This document shows, in pieces, positions 59,230 through 64,000 of a stretch of 64,000 nucleotides of DNA (position 1 is the first letter of the stretch; each line of letters opens with the position of its first letter). The translations under genes were made by a program, and so were the position numbers. This DNA is from Owenia fusiformis (Eukaryota > Annelida > Polychaeta > Sabellida > Oweniidae). The stretch is from contig CAIIXF020000001.1 of assembly GCA_903813345.2 (NCBI GenBank), positions 2,790,001-2,854,000 on the forward strand. Direction: 5' to 3'. A model generated the notes under the pieces. It searched no databases, was not told the origin of the DNA, and was given only the letters and a program-made list of their open reading frames with translations.

Positions 59230-60962
59230 GTTCTAAATCCAGATTATATTGAGTTTTGCCACACAGCATTCTGATTGTACTAAAACATAGGATTCAGTAT
59301 TGCCCTAAAACACAGGATTCAAGACTGCTTTAAATCCAGATTGCTCTAAAACACAGGATTCAGGATTGCTCTTAGTCCAGATTGCTCTAAAACACAGGAT
59401 TCAGGATTGCTCTAAAACACAGGATTGCTCTGAATCTAGATAGAGGATTCAAGATTATTTAAAAGCAGATGATTCAGGATTACTCTAAATCCAGATTGAG
59501 GATTCAGGATTGCTCTAAATCCAGATTGAGGATTCAGGATTGCTCTAAAACACAGGACTGCTCTCTGAATCTAGATAGAGGATTCCAGATTATTTAAAAG
59601 CAGATGATTCAGGATTGCTCTAAATCCAGATTGAGGATTCAGGATTACTCTAAAACACAGGATTGAGGATTCAGGATTGCTCTAAAACACAGGACTGCTC
59701 TCTGAATCTAGATAGAGGATTCCAGATTATTTAAAAGCAGATTTAGGATTGCTCTAAATCCAGATTGAGGATTCAGGATTGCTCTAAATCCAGATTGAGG
59801 ATTCAGGATTGCTCTAAAACACAGGACTGCTCTCTGAATCTAGATAGAGGATTCCAGATTATTTAAAAGCAGATTTAGGATTGCTCTAAATCCAGATTGA
59901 GGATTCAGGATTGCTCTAAAACACAGGATTCAGGATTGCTCTAAAACACAGGACTGCTCTGAATCTAGATAGAGGATTCCAGATTATTTAAAAGCAGATG
60001 ATTCAGGATTGCTCTAAATCCAGATTGAGGATTCAGGATTGCTCTAAAACCAGATTGAGGATTCAGGATTACTCTAAATCCAGATTCAGGATTACTCTAA
60101 ATCCAGATTGAGGATTCAGAATTGCTCTAAATCCAGATTGAGGATTCAGGATTGCTCTAAATCCAGATTGAGGATTCAGGATTATTCTAAATCCAGATTG
60201 AGGATTCAGGATTGCTCTAAAACCAGATTGAGGATTGCTCTAAAACCAGATTGAGGATTCAGAATTGCTCTAAATCCAGATTGAGGATTCAGGATTGCTC
60301 TAAATCCAGATTGAGGATTCAGGATTATTCTAAATCCAGATTGAGGATTCAGGATTGCTCTAAAACCAGATTGAGGATTCAGGATTACTCTAAATCCAGA
60401 TTCAGGATTACTCTAAATCCAGATTGAGGATTCAGAATTGCTCTAAATCCAGATTGAGGATTCAGGATTGCTCTAAATCCAGATTGAGGATTCAGGATTA
60501 TTCTAAATCCAGATTGAGGATTCAGGATTGCTCTAAAACCAGATTGAGGATTCAGGATTGCTCTAAAACACAGGATTGAGGATTCAGGATTACTCTAAAT
60601 CCAGATTGAGGATTCAGGATTGCTCTACATCCAGATTGAGGATTCAGGATTATTCTAAATCCAGATTGAGGATTCAGGATTGCTCTAAAACACAGGATTG
60701 AGGATTCAGGATTACTCTAAATCCAGATTCAGGATTGCTCTAAAACACAGGATTGAGGATTCAGAATTGCTCTAAATCCAGATTGAGGATTCAGGATTGC
60801 TCTAAATCCAGATTGAGGATTCAGGATTATTCTAAATCCAGATTGAGGATTCAGGATTGCTCTAAAACCAGATTGAGGATTCAGGATTGCTCTAAAACAC
60901 AGGATTGAGGATTCAGGATTACTCTAAATCCAGATTGAGGATTCAGGATTGCTCTACATCCA
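59230..60962. repeat. 1.7-kb minisatellite of 30-bp units with higher-order structure
   Basis: The monomer is CAGATTGAGGATTCAGGATT followed by GCTCTAAATC, roughly 55 copies. Variants replace AAATC with AAAACACAGGATT. In the left half, a block with GAATCTAGATAGAGGATTCC recurs at about 59432, 59567, 59704, 59836 and 59961, a ~125-137-bp higher-order period. In the right half, a different ~120-bp block beginning GATTCAGAATTGCTCT recurs. Each monomer holds a GGATT-GCTCTA-AATCC inverted pair. Confidence 0.95.
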
Positions 60963-60998
60963 CATCACACAAGAAGCTCAATGATTGCTAGCAACATA

Positions 60999-61004
60999 TT
61001 TATT
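60999..61004 (-). terminator. Candidate poly(A) signal of the Hippo kinase gene
   Basis: AATAAA on the minus strand only 14 nt after the stop codon. If used, the mRNA would have a 3' UTR of only a few tens of nucleotides and would end before the minisatellite. Confidence 0.45.
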
Positions 61005-61017
61005 AAAAGCACATGTA

Positions 61018-61176
61018 CTAGAAGTTTTGTTGTCTTTTCTTCTTAGCTTCTATAGCGTCATGAATTGGTTGCCTCTTGGCATGATATCGTTTATGAAGTT
61101 CCTCAATCTCACGCTCCATTTCTGGATCTAGGCTTGCTATTCTTTGTTCTAACTCTTCTAAACTCATATTCGTAAT
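61018..61176 (-). CDS. STK3: STK3-like last exon, SARAH domain
   Basis: 159 nt, acceptor TTTTTTCAG, stop TAG. It encodes the whole SARAH helix and the invariant basic end KKKRQQNF. Confidence 0.95.
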   Translation of the reverse strand: MTNMSLEELEQRIASLDPEMEREIEELHKRYHAKRQPIHDAIEAKKKRQQNF

Positions 61177-61624
61177 CTGAAAAAATGATAACTTATATTC
61201 AGCTAATTATAAAGTTTATGTTACATTTATTTTGTCAGTGATTAGGCAATATGAGAATTGAATTAATAATCGTTTTGATATGCATGGTTCAAAAGATTTG
61301 TATTATACAGATTTGTCTTATATTGTTTCTTAAATATTGTCTAGCATGTTTTCTCTTTAAAAGTACATCCATTTTTAGAGCTTGTGGCACTTACAAAATC
61401 AAAGTCCCCTTCGATAAAATTCCTCTGAAATAAAGGTCCACTGGGGGGTAGGGCTTGCTTCTGTGGGGGAGGAGTAGGGGCTGGCTGGGGGGTACTGACT
61501 GGTGGAGAAGGTTGCACTGGTGGGGGTTGCACTGCTTGCTGGGGGGACTGTTCCCGTTCTTGCCTTTCAAAGTGGTCCAAATAAGCTGGGCGGTATTTGC
61601 TCTTTGCATTCTCTGTGTCATGTC
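61018..61624 (-). CDS. STK3: Hippo kinase STK3/STK4 (MST2/MST1) C-terminus, last two exons (partial)
   Basis: STK3/4 is the upstream kinase of the Hippo growth-control pathway. It dimerises and binds SAV and RASSF through its C-terminal SARAH helix, and phosphorylates LATS and MOB1. The exons are 61395-61624 and 61018-61176 (minus strand), joined in phase. The first gives KSKYRPAYLDHFERQERE, a proline/glutamine-rich linker, then EGDFDF. The second gives MSLEELEQRIASLDPEMERE, IEELHKRYHAKRQPIHDAIE and AKKKRQQNF. The last 50 residues match vertebrate STK3/4 SARAH almost residue for residue, with GDFDF..NMSLEEL nearer STK3. The kinase domain lies beyond the right edge. Confidence 0.93.
61395..61624 (-). 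CDS. STK3: STK3-like penultimate exon, Pro-rich linker
   Basis: 230 nt, acceptor TTTTAG and donor TTT|GTAAGT; enters with two bases of a split codon. Residues PAYLDHFERQE correspond to vertebrate PSFLEYFEQKE just before SARAH. They are followed by a stretch with several PxxP motifs (QPPPVQPSPPVST, PAPTPPPQKQALPP) that vertebrate STK3/4 lack. Confidence 0.92.
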
Positions 61625-61793
61625 CTAAAATATTTTATATATTGTTAAGTATGTTGTACATCAAAAAATAGTCTTATCATGGGCCTCCCAAAAATCCTAT
61701 GTTTAAAAGCACATACAGAGAATATATATAAGTGTATGTGAGTATATGTGTAAGTGAGTATGTGTGCTACTTCTGCAAAGAAAACAGCTATCT

Positions 61794-61807
61794 ACAATAG
61801 ATGGCAG
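61794..61807 (+). promoter_or_regulatory. Weak CTCF-like motif
   Basis: ACAATAGATGGCAG matches 12 of 14 consensus positions. It lies in the intron upstream of the kinase's penultimate exon. Confidence 0.2.
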
Positions 61808-62367
61808 CAGCTGACTGTATTGAAATTACTAGGCATTGTCTGAAAATAATTATGGTATTCATAAATGGGGATTCCCCTAAAAATGTATAAAAGGTATAAT
61901 ATGATGTCATAAAATGTTTAATTGCTTGCAAATATTTCGATCCTCTTACAGTTTTTACACCTTATCTTCTGCTCTTTGATAAGCTCCTGCATTAGAATTA
62001 CAGTATACATGACAAATTAACTGTATTAACTATTAATACAGTATGAGATGTTCAAGTAAATATAAAGGCATAAGATCAACAACTACCAACAAAGAATGCA
62101 ATCAATAAATAAATTCCCTGACTATGCCCTAACGCCACAGATTTGACTGACACAATGTACAAAACACAAACACAATTCAGAATTGAGCCTACATGATATT
62201 ACAAAATACAGCCATGGATGTATGTTTCAAAGTTTATCATCTGTAGATAAAAAGCATGATGTAACACTTTCTTTTTAACTTATCTGGTATTAAATTTAAT
62301 AAACATAACATATTTAATATACAACTAGGCACGACACATTTTGCCTGTCAACTTTTGTATTGCAAAG

Positions 62368-63140
62368 ATGGGGTTTCTTTCAGACCACAAATGGCATGCC
62401 TGCTACATGTACTTGCTCTGTCTTGCTTTAATTGTCATCACAGAGGCTCAAAGGTATGTATAATTTACTTTAACGGTTTAAAATGTGAATTATGGTGTCA
62501 TATTTGGATTAACCTTCAAAACAACTAGAACAAATAATGATGAAAAAAAATGTTAATGGATCCATGGATATTATACAGATTTGAACAAAAGAACAGAGCT
62601 CATTGGTCACTTAACCCTTTATACCTGAAACGAGAAACCCCACAAGCGCATTTCTATTTTTCAATTATTGAAAACTCATAAAAAAACAAAATGAAACTAG
62701 AACTTAACATCTGATATACTTTAAAAATCTTATAAATATAGGAACAAGTACTTGAAAATGATAAATGTTCAAATCAAATTACTCACTACTGGAATATTTG
62801 ACAATCTTTTTTGTACAAAGGTTATATTGTGATGTAAGCACAGTCAACTATCAAATATTCTATCAGAGCAACAATCCTATCACATAATTTTCTCTTGAAA
62901 TAAATAATAGCATCTGCAGATATCTCAACATTTTCCTGTTTAGCTATAGTTTCATTTGTTTCATAAAATATGAAAAGTTGCTAACATTTCAGCAAGTAAG
63001 CCAAAACTTTAAAAGTTTAATCAATTAAAATTTGTGTTTTAACTCATAACCTTAAACAATATTTCAGGTCCTTTCGACATTTAGATTTCATAAAAGAGCA
63101 GTTAAGAAACTATTGTAATAAAATTTTATTTGAAGAATAG
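62368..63140 (+). CDS. Candidate small secreted peptide gene, two exons
   Basis: Exon 62368-62453 begins ATG GGG and encodes MGFLSDHKWHACYMYLLCLA, LIVITEAQ, a plausible signal peptide, with donor AG|GTATGT. A downstream acceptor ATATTTCAG at 63067 would join in phase to RSFRHLDFIKEQLRNYCNKI, LFEE and TAG (63138-63140), giving 52 residues. The mature part has one Cys and no dibasic site, and I know no such family. The first exon could instead belong to a longer gene running right. It lies antisense in the presumed span of the kinase gene. The call rests only on the signal peptide and the matching splice phase. Confidence 0.28.
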
Positions 63141-63177
63141 GACTGGGGAGATCTAAAGCTTATTCTTCACGCTTCCT

Positions 63178-63274
63178 AGTCAACTCGTACCCAAGACAAC
63201 TCATACCCAAGACAACTGGTACCTAAGACAACTCGTACCCAAGACAACTGGTACCCAAGACAACTCGTACCCAA
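63178..63274 (+). repeat. 16-bp tandem repeat, 6 copies
   Basis: GACAACTCGTACCCAA with CAT and GGT variants of the CGT position. The core GGTACC/GTAC is self-complementary. Confidence 0.85.
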
Positions 63275-64000
63275 GATTATTTTCAGTATTATGGTTGCAT
63301 ATTGGGGAAAAAATAGAGTTTGTAATGCTTTCATGTTATAATGTGAATCAAATAATCCTCAATATTTTTTGAATTTAGACGACATTTTTTCTCAATGGAT
63401 CAGTAAAGCATTTTTTTTATTAAATAAAAGAAGTGCTTGAAGCGCTTGTTCTCAACATTTTTTTGTCAAACATATATATAAATAAATATAATTACAACAT
63501 TAGATCTGACACTTGTTCCAAACACTCATATATAAACATACAATATTTTGAAAAATGATCATGAACATGTGGAATAAACATATTGTAACGGCTAGCCTAA
63601 TTTGGGTAGTGTGGGTGTTTTTAGACTAGGCTAGGTCACTTTGGGGATACGTTGTACACATTAAATGTACGTGTGAAAATAAAGAGACACAATAATTAAT
63701 GAAAGCTTAACAATATATATTCTGGCTTCATCCGCCTCAAAATAATACAACACAAATTGATACTAAGTTTCAGTTTCAGAGGTGCGAATTATAAGTCCTT
63801 TATGCAATTATATTTGTATATTTATCTCTATATATAAATGTTCATCACTAATATAGTTTTTCATCAGCTGAGCGATGCATATTCTAAGTCCACCAAGTTG
63901 AAGATATAATCTAAGTTCATCAAATGAGTTGGTGAATATTCTAAGTCTATCAAACTGAAGATGTATGGAATCTGCTAAGTTCTTCAGATTATCGATGAAT
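63275..64000. other. Right edge; nothing recognised
   Basis: AT-rich. Near 63880-63990 a 'ATTCTAAGTCCACCAAGTTGA / CTAAGTTCATCAAATGAG' phrase recurs three times, suggesting the start of another minisatellite cut by the window end. Confidence 0.4.

Noticed and set aside
59230-60962. CRISPR-like array (regular repeats with variable intervals)
   Set aside because: The units are contiguous 30-bp tandem repeats with no unique spacers, in a eukaryotic genome; it is a minisatellite.

Overview
The window is nuclear DNA of an invertebrate animal. It is AT-rich (about two thirds A+T by eye), its genes carry GT-AG introns of 0.2 to 25 kb, and the spaces between exons hold short DNA transposons and minisatellites. 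An ependymin-related gene beside EXT1 and a Hippo-type kinase argues against insects and nematodes. It points to a lophotrochozoan (for example a mollusc) or an invertebrate deuterostome (hemichordate, echinoderm, cephalochordate). I cannot name the species.

Layout. (1) Positions 51-370 (+) are the last coding exon of a chymotrypsin-fold (S1) serine protease entering from the left. (2) Positions 371-6600 hold no recognisable exon but contain a large inverted-repeat (foldback) element at about 4294-6227. (3) EXT1 (exostosin-1, heparan sulfate polymerase) fills 6793-53337 (+). I could rebuild nine coding exons with continuous reading phase, giving a predicted 727-residue protein. (4) Inside the 25-kb first intron of EXT1, on the opposite strand, lies a complete six-exon gene for a secreted ependymin-related protein (26880-29578, 193 residues). 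Its longest exon is 193 nt, so a simple ORF scan would miss it. (5) EXT1 is followed by about 7.7 kb of 3' UTR and intergenic DNA and a 1.7-kb minisatellite of 30-bp units (59230-60962). (6) Positions 61018-61624 (-) are the last two coding exons of a Hippo kinase of the STK3/STK4 (MST2/MST1) type, with the SARAH domain. EXT1 and this kinase converge tail to tail. A weak candidate for a small secreted-peptide gene lies at 62368-63140 (+), within the kinase gene's span.

The most unusual structure is at the 3' end of EXT1 intron 6. A 49-bp unit there is tandemly repeated just before exon 7 (51338-51717, with decayed copies back to about 51093). Each unit contains a complete splice acceptor plus the first 14 to 20 nt of exon 7. 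Eight decoy acceptors therefore precede the real one, and splicing to any of them would bring in a stop codon.

Repeats are mostly non-autonomous DNA transposons. One is a pogo/Tigger-like MITE family with TIRs starting CAGTAAAACCTGTCTAA, present in at least nine copies, one split by a 1.3-kb element. Others are Tc1/mariner-like MITEs, a long hairpin element, and several minisatellites with higher-order structure. All homology statements rest on my reading of motifs; no search was run.
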